From: Streptomyces sp. col6
GTDB taxonomy: Bacteria; Actinomycetota; Actinomycetes; Streptomycetales; Streptomycetaceae
DNA: 64,000 nucleotides
Direction of reading: 5' to 3'
Assembly (NCBI RefSeq): GCF_008042035.1
Contig: NZ_RDBL01000002.1
Coordinates: 483,871 to 547,870, forward strand
Below are positions 57,653 through 64,000 of the stretch, piece by piece. Below the pieces are notes generated by a model. The model was not told where the DNA came from. It did not search any database and saw nothing but the letters and a program-made list of their open reading frames with translations. Made by a program: the position numbers and the translations under genes. Numbering within the stretch: position 1 is the first letter of the stretch; each line of letters begins with the position of its first letter.

Positions 57653-58525
57653 CTACGGCCGTACGCTCCAGAAGCCCTCCCGGGCCGCCTCCGCCGCGAA
57701 CTCCGTGAACGACTTCGGGTCGCGGCCCAGCGCGCGCTTCACACCGTCCGTGACCGCCGCGTTGTGCCCGTCGAGCAGCGAGGTGAACAGCCCCGCCAGG
57801 AAGGCCGCTTCCTCCCTCGGCGCACCGAACCCGACCAGCATCTCCTCGTATTCGGCGCCCGTCAGCGCCACATAGCGGACCTCGCGGCCCGTCGCCGCGG
57901 CGATCTCGGCGGCCACCTCGGTGAAGGTCAGCGCCCGGGGGCCGGTCAGCTCCACGACCGAGCCCGCGACGCCCTCCCCGCACAGCGCGGCGGCCGCCAC
58001 ATCGGCCAGATCGTCCGCGTCCACGAAGGGCTCGGCGGTGTCGCTCGCCGGGAACACCAGCTCCCCGCCGAGCACCCCGTCCAGCAGGGCGCCCTCGCTG
58101 AAGTTCTGGGTGAAGAACGCCGAGCGCACCACCGTCAGTTCGGCGTCCCCGGCCGCCGTGCGCAGCGCCTCCTCCGCGACCACCGCGTCCGGCTCGCCCC
58201 GCCCCGAGAGCAGCACCAGCCGGCGCACCCCGCACCGCCGCGCCGCCTCCCCGAACGCGGTCATGGCCGCGGGCGCCATGGGCGCCCCCAGGTCGGGGAC
58301 GTACGCGACGTAAGCCGCCTCCGCACCGCTCAGCGCCGCCTCCCAACCCGACTCGTCCGCCCAGTCGAAGGGGATCTCGCTTTGGCGCGAACCCACCCGC
58401 ACCGGCACGCCCCGCGCGGTCAGCCGCTCGACCACCCGGCGCCCCGTCTTGCCCGTCCCACTCGTCACCAGCACCGGGCCCGTGCCGGCGGATTCCTGTG
58501 TCGTGTTGCGCGTCTCTTCCGTCAT
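57653..58525 (-). CDS. NmrA-like NAD(P)-binding oxidoreductase
   Basis: A 290-residue atypical short-chain dehydrogenase. The Rossmann motif is PVLVTSGTGKTGRRVVERL (GxxGxxG form), then FDWADESGWEAALSGAEAAYVAY, LVLLSGRGEPD, VVRSAFFTQNFSEG and FVDADDLADVAAAAL, as in NmrA/ergot-alkaloid-type proteins. It could be a quinone oxidoreductase or a redox sensor; the catalytic Tyr-x3-Lys of classical SDRs is absent. It is divergent from an AraC regulator (82 bp), its probable activator. Confidence 0.88.
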   Translation of the reverse strand: MTEETRNTTQESAGTGPVLVTSGTGKTGRRVVERLTARGVPVRVGSRQSEIPFDWADESGWEAALSGAEAAYVAYVPDLGAPMAPAAMTAFGEAARRCGVRRLVLLSGRGEPDAVVAEEALRTAAGDAELTVVRSAFFTQNFSEGALLDGVLGGELVFPASDTAEPFVDADDLADVAAAALCGEGVAGSVVELTGPRALTFTEVAAEIAAATGREVRYVALTGAEYEEMLVGFGAPREEAAFLAGLFTSLLDGHNAAVTDGVKRALGRDPKSFTEFAAEAAREGFWSVRP

Positions 58526-58594
58526 GACCCCAGGTTCCCCCGAGCCCTCCCGTCGCCTCCATCCCCGAGGCTCTCGGCTCCCTACGCCTGCGTC

Positions 58595-58600
58595 TACGCT
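58595..58600 (+). promoter_or_regulatory. possible -10 element (TACGCT) for a leaderless AraC mRNA
   Basis: TACGCT is followed by seven bases and the ATG, without a Shine-Dalgarno, a typical leaderless arrangement. Confidence 0.4.
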
Positions 58601-58607
58601 GCTGCTC

Positions 58608-59603
58608 ATGGACGCACTGGCCGAACTGCTGGACGGGCCGCGGGCCCGCGGGGCGTTACTTCTGCGGATGGTGATGGAGCCGCCCTGGGCGGTCCGGATC
58701 GAGGACCGAGCCCCCCTCTGCCTCATGGCCGTGACCGGCGGCGAGGCGTGGATCGTGCCCGACGGGGACACCGAACCGGTGCTGCTGCGCCCCGGCGACC
58801 TGGCCGTGGCCCGTGGCCCGGAGCCGTACACCGTCGCCGACCGACCGGACACCGAACCCCGTGCGCGCATCGGGCCCGGCGGCAGCTGCACCACCCTGCG
58901 CGGCGAACCGCTGTCCCAGTCCATGGAGCTGGGCGTACGGACCTGGGGCAACGCCCTCGACGGCTCGGCCGCCGTGCTCGTCGGCACCTACCTCCTGGAC
59001 GGCGAGATCAGCGGCCGGCTGCTCGACGCCCTGCCCCCGCTGCTCGTCCTGCCGGCAGGCGGCCGCACCGGCCCGCTCCTCGCCCTGCTGGGCGACGAGA
59101 TCGCGCGCGACGAGCCGGGCCAGAGCCTGATGCTCGACCGGCTCCTGGACCTCCTCCTCGTCGACGCGCTGCGCACCTGGTTCTCGCGGCCCGGAGCCGA
59201 ACCCCCGGCCTGGTACGTGGCCATGGGCGACCCCGTCGTCGGCCAGGCCCTGCGCCTGCTGCACGACGAGCCCGCCCACCCCTGGACGGTCGCCGCCCTG
59301 GCCGCGAAGGCCGGTGTCTCCCGGGCCGCGCTCGCCCGGCGGTTCACCGAGCTGGTGGGGGAGCCCCCGATGGCCTATCTCACCGGCCGCCGCCTCGCCG
59401 TCGCGGCCGACCTGCTCCGGGAGACCGACGCGACCGTGGAGTCCGTCGCCCGCAAGGTCGGCTACAGCCAGGCGTTCGCGTTCAGCACCGCCTTCAAGCG
59501 CGTACGGGGTGTCAGCCCGCAGGAGTACCGCAAGGGCGGCGGCTTGCCGGAACAGCAAGGAACTTTGCGCGAAGAGCGGGGTGTGGTGACGCTGGAGCCA
59601 TGA
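58608..59603 (+). CDS. AraC family regulator with cupin-type sensor (cupin_6/RCS-like)
   Basis: A 331-residue AraC protein. The N-terminal cupin sensor (about 10-190) includes WAVRIEDRAPLCLMAVTGGEAWIVPDG and ELGVRTWGNALDGSAAVLVGTYLLDGEISGRLL. The C-terminal pair of helix-turn-helix motifs (about 210-310) includes VAALAAKAGVSRAALARRFTELVGEPPMAYL and ESVARKVGYSQAFAFSTAFKRVRGVSPQEYR. It is divergent from an NmrA-like oxidoreductase and overlaps the downstream methyltransferase by 4 bp (ATGA). Regulator, oxidoreductase and methyltransferase therefore probably work on the same compound. Confidence 0.92.
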   Translation: MDALAELLDGPRARGALLLRMVMEPPWAVRIEDRAPLCLMAVTGGEAWIVPDGDTEPVLLRPGDLAVARGPEPYTVADRPDTEPRARIGPGGSCTTLRGEPLSQSMELGVRTWGNALDGSAAVLVGTYLLDGEISGRLLDALPPLLVLPAGGRTGPLLALLGDEIARDEPGQSLMLDRLLDLLLVDALRTWFSRPGAEPPAWYVAMGDPVVGQALRLLHDEPAHPWTVAALAAKAGVSRAALARRFTELVGEPPMAYLTGRRLAVAADLLRETDATVESVARKVGYSQAFAFSTAFKRVRGVSPQEYRKGGGLPEQQGTLREERGVVTLEP

Positions 59604-60532
59604 GCAACCACTCCGGCCACGGACACCACCACGACGGCCACCAGGGCCTGCACCACGAGCGCCCCGCACACGGGCACCACCACGGCGGGACCGAACCCGA
59701 CTGGGACGTCATGGCCCCGCTCCTGGAGCGCAACGCCGAACTCAGCAGCGCGCAGTACACCGAGGCGGCCCGCTGGATCGCCGCCCTGCCCACCGCGCCG
59801 AAGGTCCGCCGCGTCCTCGACATCGGCGCCGGCCCCGGCGTCGTCACCTGCCTCCTCGCCGAGGTCTTCCCCGAGGCGGAGGTCGTCGCCGTCGACGGCA
59901 CCCCCGCCCTCCTGGAGCGCACCCGGGAACGCGCACGGCGGCTCGGGCTCGACGACCGCGTCACCACCCTGCACGCCACCCTCCCCGAAGGGCTCCCCGA
60001 GCTGGGCGAGGCCGACCTGATCTGGGCCGGCAACACCCTGCACCACATGGGCGACCAGCGCGCCGCCCTGGCCGGATTCGGCGAGCTGCTGCGCCCCGGC
60101 GGCATCGTCGCCCTCGTGGAGGGCGGACTCCAGCCACGGCAGCTCCCGCGCGACCTCGGCTTCGGCAGGCCCGGACTCGAGGCGCGGATGGAGGCCGCCG
60201 AGGCGGAACTCTTCCAGGAGATGCGCGCCGAACTGCCCGACGCCCGGCGCGAGGTGGAGGACTGGGCCGCCCTGTTCGGCGCCGCCGGCCTCACCCCGCA
60301 GGGCACCCGCAGCTTCCTGCTCGACCTGCCCGCACCGCTCGCGGACGCCGCACGCGAACAGGTCGTCGCGGACTTCACCCGCCGCAGCGGCGGGCTGCGC
60401 GACCACCTCGACACCGAGGACCTCGCCGTGCTCGACCGGCTCCTCGACCCCGAGGACCCGGCCGGACTGCAGCACCGGCCCGACGTCTTCCTGCTCCTGG
60501 CCCGCACCCTCCACCTGGGCCGCCGCGCCTGA
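59600..60532 (+). CDS. SAM-dependent methyltransferase with histidine-rich N-terminus
   Basis: A 310-residue methyltransferase. Residues 1-30 contain 12 histidines (MSNHSGHGHHHDGHQG, then HGHHH), a likely metal-binding tail. The catalytic domain has VRRVLDIGAGPGVVT, VVAVDGTPALLERT, LIWAGNTLHHM and LLRPGGIVALVEGG. It starts with ATG in an ATGA overlap with the AraC regulator, preceded by GGAG. The substrate is unknown; a metal or metalloid compound or a metal-regulated natural product step is conceivable but not shown. A terminator separates it from the convergent aldo-keto reductase. Confidence 0.88.
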   Translation: MSNHSGHGHHHDGHQGLHHERPAHGHHHGGTEPDWDVMAPLLERNAELSSAQYTEAARWIAALPTAPKVRRVLDIGAGPGVVTCLLAEVFPEAEVVAVDGTPALLERTRERARRLGLDDRVTTLHATLPEGLPELGEADLIWAGNTLHHMGDQRAALAGFGELLRPGGIVALVEGGLQPRQLPRDLGFGRPGLEARMEAAEAELFQEMRAELPDARREVEDWAALFGAAGLTPQGTRSFLLDLPAPLADAAREQVVADFTRRSGGLRDHLDTEDLAVLDRLLDPEDPAGLQHRPDVFLLLARTLHLGRRA

Positions 60533-60555
60533 GCCGTTCCCCGTACACAGCGAAA

Positions 60556-60591
60556 CCGCCGCCCCGGCTCGCGAACGAGCGGGGGCGGCGG
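60556..60591. terminator. bidirectional terminator between methyltransferase and aldo-keto reductase
   Basis: CCGCCGCCCC (60556-60565) pairs with GGGGCGGCGG (60582-60591), and GCTCG/CGAGC pairs inside with a CGAA loop. Confidence 0.8.
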
Positions 60592-60610
60592 CTCCGTACA
60601 GCCGCGGCGG

Positions 60611-61447
60611 TCAGGCGCCGGCGTTGAACTCGCCCGGGTTCGGGCCGAGCCGCTTGCCCTCGTCCAGCGCCGCGAAAGCGGCCAGGTCGTCGGCGTCCAG
60701 CTCGAAGCCGAACACGTCGATGTTCTCCGCGATCCGCGACGGCGTCACGGACTTCGGGATCACCACATTGCCCGTCTGCAGGTGCCAGCGGAGCACCGCC
60801 TGCGCGGGCGTACGGCCGTGCTTGCGGGCGACCGCGAGGACGGTGGGGACCTCCAGCAGGCCCTTGCCGGAGCCCAGCGGCGACCACGCCTCGGTGAGGA
60901 TGCCGTGCTGGGCGTGCAGGGCGCGGGACTCGGCCTGCTGAAGCTGCGGGTGCAGCTCGATCTGGTTGAGCACCGGCACCACGGAGGTCTCACCGAGCAG
61001 ACGCTCCAGGTGCTCCGGGAGGAAGTTCGAGACCCCGATGGCCTTCGCGCGGCCGTCGGCGTAGATCTTCTCGAACGCGCGGTAGGTGTCGACGTAGGCG
61101 TCCTTGGCCGGCACCGGCCAGTGGATCAGATACAGGTCGACGTAGTCGAGGCCCAGCTTCTCCAGCGAGGCGTCGAAGGCGCGCAGCGTCGAGTCGTAAC
61201 CCTGCTCGCTGTTCCACAGCTTCGTGGTCACGAACAGCTCGTCGCGGGCGACACCGGAGGCGGCGATGGCCTTGCCCGTACCCGTCTCGTTCTGGTAGAT
61301 CGCGGCGGTGTCGATGCTGCGGTACCCGGACTCGATGGCGGTGGCGACCGCCTTCGTCGCCTCGTCGTCCGGCACCTGCCAGACTCCGAACCCGAGCTGG
61401 GGCATCTCGACGCCGTTGTTGAGGGTGAGGGAGGGGACCTGGCTCAC
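60611..61447 (-). CDS. aldo-keto reductase, 2,5-diketogluconate-reductase (AKR5)-like
   Basis: A 278-residue NADPH-dependent reductase. The opening is SLTLNNGVEMPQLGFGVWQV. The catalytic tetrad residues are Asp and Tyr in SIDTAAIYQNE, Lys in VTTKLWNSEQG and His in YLIHWPVP. The cofactor loop is VVIPKSVTPSRIAENIDVF. The group reduces many small carbonyls, including 2,5-diketo-D-gluconate and methylglyoxal. GTG 61447 is used, with AAGGA ten bases ahead. It is convergent with the methyltransferase and downstream of, but apparently separate from, the acyl-CoA synthetase gene. Confidence 0.92.
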   Translation of the reverse strand: MSQVPSLTLNNGVEMPQLGFGVWQVPDDEATKAVATAIESGYRSIDTAAIYQNETGTGKAIAASGVARDELFVTTKLWNSEQGYDSTLRAFDASLEKLGLDYVDLYLIHWPVPAKDAYVDTYRAFEKIYADGRAKAIGVSNFLPEHLERLLGETSVVPVLNQIELHPQLQQAESRALHAQHGILTEAWSPLGSGKGLLEVPTVLAVARKHGRTPAQAVLRWHLQTGNVVIPKSVTPSRIAENIDVFGFELDADDLAAFAALDEGKRLGPNPGEFNAGA

Positions 61448-61539
61448 GAGCAGAGCATCCTTACGTTGAGGGGTGGGACTCCCCACGTCAACGATCAAGA
61501 CCGCCCACCCATTCCCGGTGGCCCCGCCCAATCGTCCGG

Positions 61540-63363
61540 TCAGCGGTACAGCGCGTCCACCTCGGTCTCGTACGCCGCCTCGATCGCCTTCCGCTTCAGC
61601 TTCAGCGAGGGGGTGAGCAGCCCGTGCTGCTCGCTGAACTGGTGCGCCAGGATGCGGAACGTACGGATGGACTCGGCCTGCGAGACCGCGGTGTTCGCCG
61701 CGACCACCGCCCGGCGCACCTCCATCTCCAGGTCCGGGTCGCGCACCAGCTCGCCCGGTGACAGCGGCTGCCGCCCCTGCATCGTGAGCCAGTGGTCCAC
61801 GGCCTCCTGGTCGACGGTGACCAGCGCGGCGACATAGGGCCGGTCGTTGCCGACCACGATGCACTGCGCCACCAGCGGATGCGCCCGCACCCGCTCCTCC
61901 AGGGCGGCCGGTGACACGCTCTTGCCGCCGGAGGTCACCAGGATCTCCTTCTTCCGGCCGGTGATCGTCAGATAGCCGTCCTCGTCCAGCGAACCCAGGT
62001 CCCCGGTGGCCAGCCAGCCGTCGTTGAGCACCGCGTCGGTGGCCTTCGGGTCGCCGAGATACCCGCCGAACACATGGCTCCCGTGCACCCACACCTCGCC
62101 GTCCTCCGCGATGTGCAGGGTCGTGCCGGGGATCGGCTGCCCGACCGTCCCGTACCGGGTGCGCTCCGGGGGATTCGCGGTCGCCGCCGCCGTCGTCTCG
62201 GTCAGCCCGTACCCCTCGTACACCGTCACCCCGGCGCCCGCGAAGAACAGCCCGAGGCTGCGGTCCATGCCCGAGCCGCCCGACATGGCGTGCCGGATGC
62301 GGCCGCCCATCGCCTCGCGGACCTTCTTGTACACGACCTTCTCGAAGAACTGGTGCTGCATCCGCAGCCCCGCCGAAGGGCCCGGCCCGGTGCCGAACGC
62401 CCGCGCCTCCATCGCCTCCGCGTACTTCACCGCGATGTCCACGGCCTTGTCGAACGGCCCGGCCCGGCCCTCGGCCTCGGCCTTGCGCCGGGCCGCGTTG
62501 AAGACCTTCTCGAAGATGTACGGGACCGCCAGGATGAACGTGGGCCGGAATGTGACCAGGTCCGGCATCAGGGCCTTCGCCGACAGCTCCGGCTGGTGTC
62601 CGAGCTTGACCCGGCCCCGGATCGCGGTGACCTCCACCATCCGCCCGAAGACGTGCGCCAGCGGCAGGAAGAGCAGTGTCGCCGCCTCGTCACCCGGTCT
62701 GGAGTGGAAGACGGACTCCCAGCGCGAGGCCATGGTGTCCGTCTCGAACATGAAATTGGCGTGTGTGAGGACACAGCCCTTGGGACGGCCCGTGGTGCCC
62801 GAGGTGTAGATGACGGTCGCCACGGACTCCGGGGTGACCGCCCGCCGGTGCCGGTGCACCACCTCGTCCTCGACGTGCGCGCCCGCCTCCACCAGCTCGT
62901 CCACCGCGCCGGCGTCCAGCTGCCACAGCCGCTTCAGCTGCGGCAGCCGGTCGATGACCGAGGCCACCGTCATCGCGTGGTCCTCGTGCTCCACCATCAC
63001 CGCCGACACCTCGGCGTCATGGAGCATCCACAGCACCTGCTCGGCCGAGGACGTCGGGTAGACCGGCACGGACTGGGCGCCGACCGCCCACAGCGCGAAG
63101 TCGAACAGGGTCCACTCGTAGCGCGTACGGGACATCAGGGCGACGCGGTCACCGAACCGCACCCCGTGCGCGATCAGCCCCTTGGCCAGCGCCAGCACCT
63201 CGTCGCGGAACGCGGCCGACGTGACGTCCTGCCAGTGCCCGTCCGCGTCTTTCCGGCCGAGGGCGACCCGGTGCGGCTCTTCTTCGGCATGGTCGAACAC
63301 GACATCGGCGAGGCCGCCCACGAGGGGCGCGGCCGCCATGGGTGGGACAGTGAACTCGCGCAA
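61540..63363 (-). CDS. long-chain fatty-acid-CoA ligase (FadD15/AMP-binding)
   Basis: A 607-residue adenylate-forming enzyme that activates long-chain fatty acids to acyl-CoA. The P-loop is IYTSGTTGRPKGC, the adenine region YEGYGLTETTA, the hinge LATGDLGSLDEDGYLTITGRKKEILVTSGGK, and the C-terminal catalytic Lys is in SLKLKRKAIE. The TTG at 63363 gives the expected LREFTVPP start and has AAGGAGCAGG seven bases ahead. It is peripheral to the cytoplasmic membrane. The 438-bp upstream region towards the right-edge transporter holds divergent promoters and no gene that I can support. Confidence 0.93.
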   Translation of the reverse strand: MREFTVPPMAAAPLVGGLADVVFDHAEEEPHRVALGRKDADGHWQDVTSAAFRDEVLALAKGLIAHGVRFGDRVALMSRTRYEWTLFDFALWAVGAQSVPVYPTSSAEQVLWMLHDAEVSAVMVEHEDHAMTVASVIDRLPQLKRLWQLDAGAVDELVEAGAHVEDEVVHRHRRAVTPESVATVIYTSGTTGRPKGCVLTHANFMFETDTMASRWESVFHSRPGDEAATLLFLPLAHVFGRMVEVTAIRGRVKLGHQPELSAKALMPDLVTFRPTFILAVPYIFEKVFNAARRKAEAEGRAGPFDKAVDIAVKYAEAMEARAFGTGPGPSAGLRMQHQFFEKVVYKKVREAMGGRIRHAMSGGSGMDRSLGLFFAGAGVTVYEGYGLTETTAAATANPPERTRYGTVGQPIPGTTLHIAEDGEVWVHGSHVFGGYLGDPKATDAVLNDGWLATGDLGSLDEDGYLTITGRKKEILVTSGGKSVSPAALEERVRAHPLVAQCIVVGNDRPYVAALVTVDQEAVDHWLTMQGRQPLSPGELVRDPDLEMEVRRAVVAANTAVSQAESIRTFRILAHQFSEQHGLLTPSLKLKRKAIEAAYETEVDALYR

Positions 63364-63801
63364 TGACCTGCTCCTTGTGGCGCTCCGCACAGCGCCGCGA
63401 CGCTACCCCACCGGGCGCCGTCGCGGGAGGGTCCGGAGCTGTCCGTACCCCGTGGTATCTGCACTGGTCAGGGGCCGAAATCCGGCCAGATGGGCAAGGC
63501 TCGGGCGCGCTTGGGACCGCGGAGTAAGCGGCTCGCGCCGGAATCTCCACCGAATCTGTACGCCACGATCACTACCGTTACGAGCGGATACGAGGGACTT
63601 GTCCCCGTGCGACCGGTCCGGTGGGATCGGTCCGCCCGGCGCCGGCCGTCGCGTCACGGGCATTCTCCCCCGCCCGGCGGGCCGTCATGCCTGCTCACAC
63701 CAACCGTGACGGCGGTAACAGCCCGATGTTCGAATTTCCTGATCGGGGCGCGGGGCGCGCAGGATGGGTCCGGGCACGACACGACCCGAACGGAAGTACA
63801 C
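63364..63801. other. 438-bp intergenic region, no supported gene
   Basis: Region between divergent starts. It contains moderately AT-rich patches (near 63550-63600 and 63725-63745) that could be promoters and a GACCGGTC palindrome near 63610. No convincing open frame, RNA or terminator was seen. Confidence 0.6.
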
Positions 63802-64000
63802 GTGAAGCACCTGAGCCGCCGCATACCGAAGCCGCCGTCCTGGCTGCCGATCGACCCGTACATAGCGGCGCTCATAGGCACCGTCGTCCTCGCCGCGCTG
63901 CTGCCGGCCTCGGGCGCGGCCGCCGGGGTGGCCGGCGGTGCCTCCACCGGCGCGGTCGCCCTCCTCTTCTTCCTGTACGGGGCGCGCTTGTCCACCGCCG
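63802..64000 (+). CDS. bile acid:sodium symporter family transporter, N-terminal part (cut by window end)
   Basis: The first 66 codons of a polytopic membrane protein. The GTG start has GGAAG six bases ahead. PSWLPIDPYIAALIGTVVLAALLPASG and GAVALLFFLYGARLST are the first two TM helices and the conserved G.RLS loop of the SBF-like group, related to YfeH/RCH1 and the BASS transporters. It would move an organic anion with sodium. The rest of the gene lies beyond the window. Confidence 0.8.
   Translation, partial: MKHLSRRIPKPPSWLPIDPYIAALIGTVVLAALLPASGAAAGVAGGASTGAVALLFFLYGARLSTA

Noticed and set aside
63403..63995. Short frames in the last 600 bp, both strands
   Set aside because: Weak composition and no start signals, apart from the GTG-started symporter fragment, which has a clear membrane signature.
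1..64000. CRISPR array, tRNA, rRNA or intact insertion sequence
   Set aside because: No regularly spaced repeats, cloverleaf-like segments, rRNA-like stretches or transposase motifs were seen on reading both strands.

Overview
The window is a very GC-rich actinobacterial chromosome segment, most likely from Streptomyces. The evidence is strongly GC-biased third codon positions, many GTG/TTG starts, 4-bp ATGA/GTGA stop-start overlaps, a PAS/GAF/PP2C/HATPase SpoIIE-type phosphatase, a short MreB-like protein next to a fused SecDF, and a secreted mannanase with a small C-terminal binding module. I see no rRNA, tRNA, CRISPR array, intact insertion sequence or prophage. The annotation has about 57 protein genes and two pseudogene remnants.

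Left part (1-13.6 kb): a 76-bp fold-back inverted repeat at the very edge, the end of a HEAT-like gene, a GNAT enzyme, a secreted S33 tripeptidyl aminopeptidase, a radical SAM gene with a LexA-type box, an SRPBCC protein, an MFS exporter with three extra beta-sandwich repeats, a SpoIIE phosphatase and a methyltransferase. A deletion scar follows, joining an N-truncated, frameshifted acyltransferase to the tail of a GH18 chitinase. A LysR/aldo-keto reductase pair closes this part.

13.6-21.7 kb: a tightly packed operon of four different peptidases (M55 D-aminopeptidase, M20, S9, S66 LD-carboxypeptidase), followed by a LapA-like membrane protein, a GNAT enzyme and an animal-type transketolase.

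21.8-31.6 kb: a beta-mannan utilisation locus. It has a secreted GH5 mannanase, a ROK sugar kinase, a CUT1 ABC importer (two permeases and a binding lipoprotein, no ATPase), a GH2 beta-mannosidase and a LacI regulator. Two identical GACAACGTTGTC palindromes lie between the mannanase and the kinase, and ACCGGT-centred sites lie between the importer and the mannosidase.

31.6-46.4 kb: mostly housekeeping and conserved genes. These are a DUF6204-like protein, a DUF5107 protein, a TmrB-like P-loop protein, a VOC protein, methyltransferase, a PAP2-diacylglycerol kinase fusion, an IclR regulator, a PLP-fold protein with no lysine at all, two metallo-beta-lactamase-fold proteins around a DedA protein, a degenerate recombinase-like protein, a holin-phosphatase fusion and a second LacI regulator with a leaderless-type promoter.

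46.4-64 kb: DUF305 and DUF1996 secreted proteins, with three GAGAGCGCTCTC-type operators ahead of DUF1996; an NAD-dependent DNA ligase that looks like a second copy; an MreB-like/Pro-rich/SecDF cluster; several regulator-enzyme pairs; a methyltransferase with a His-rich N-terminus; an aldo-keto reductase; a long-chain acyl-CoA synthetase; and the first codons of a bile acid:sodium symporter-type transporter cut by the right edge. Function calls rest on sequence motifs recognised by eye. No database search was possible.
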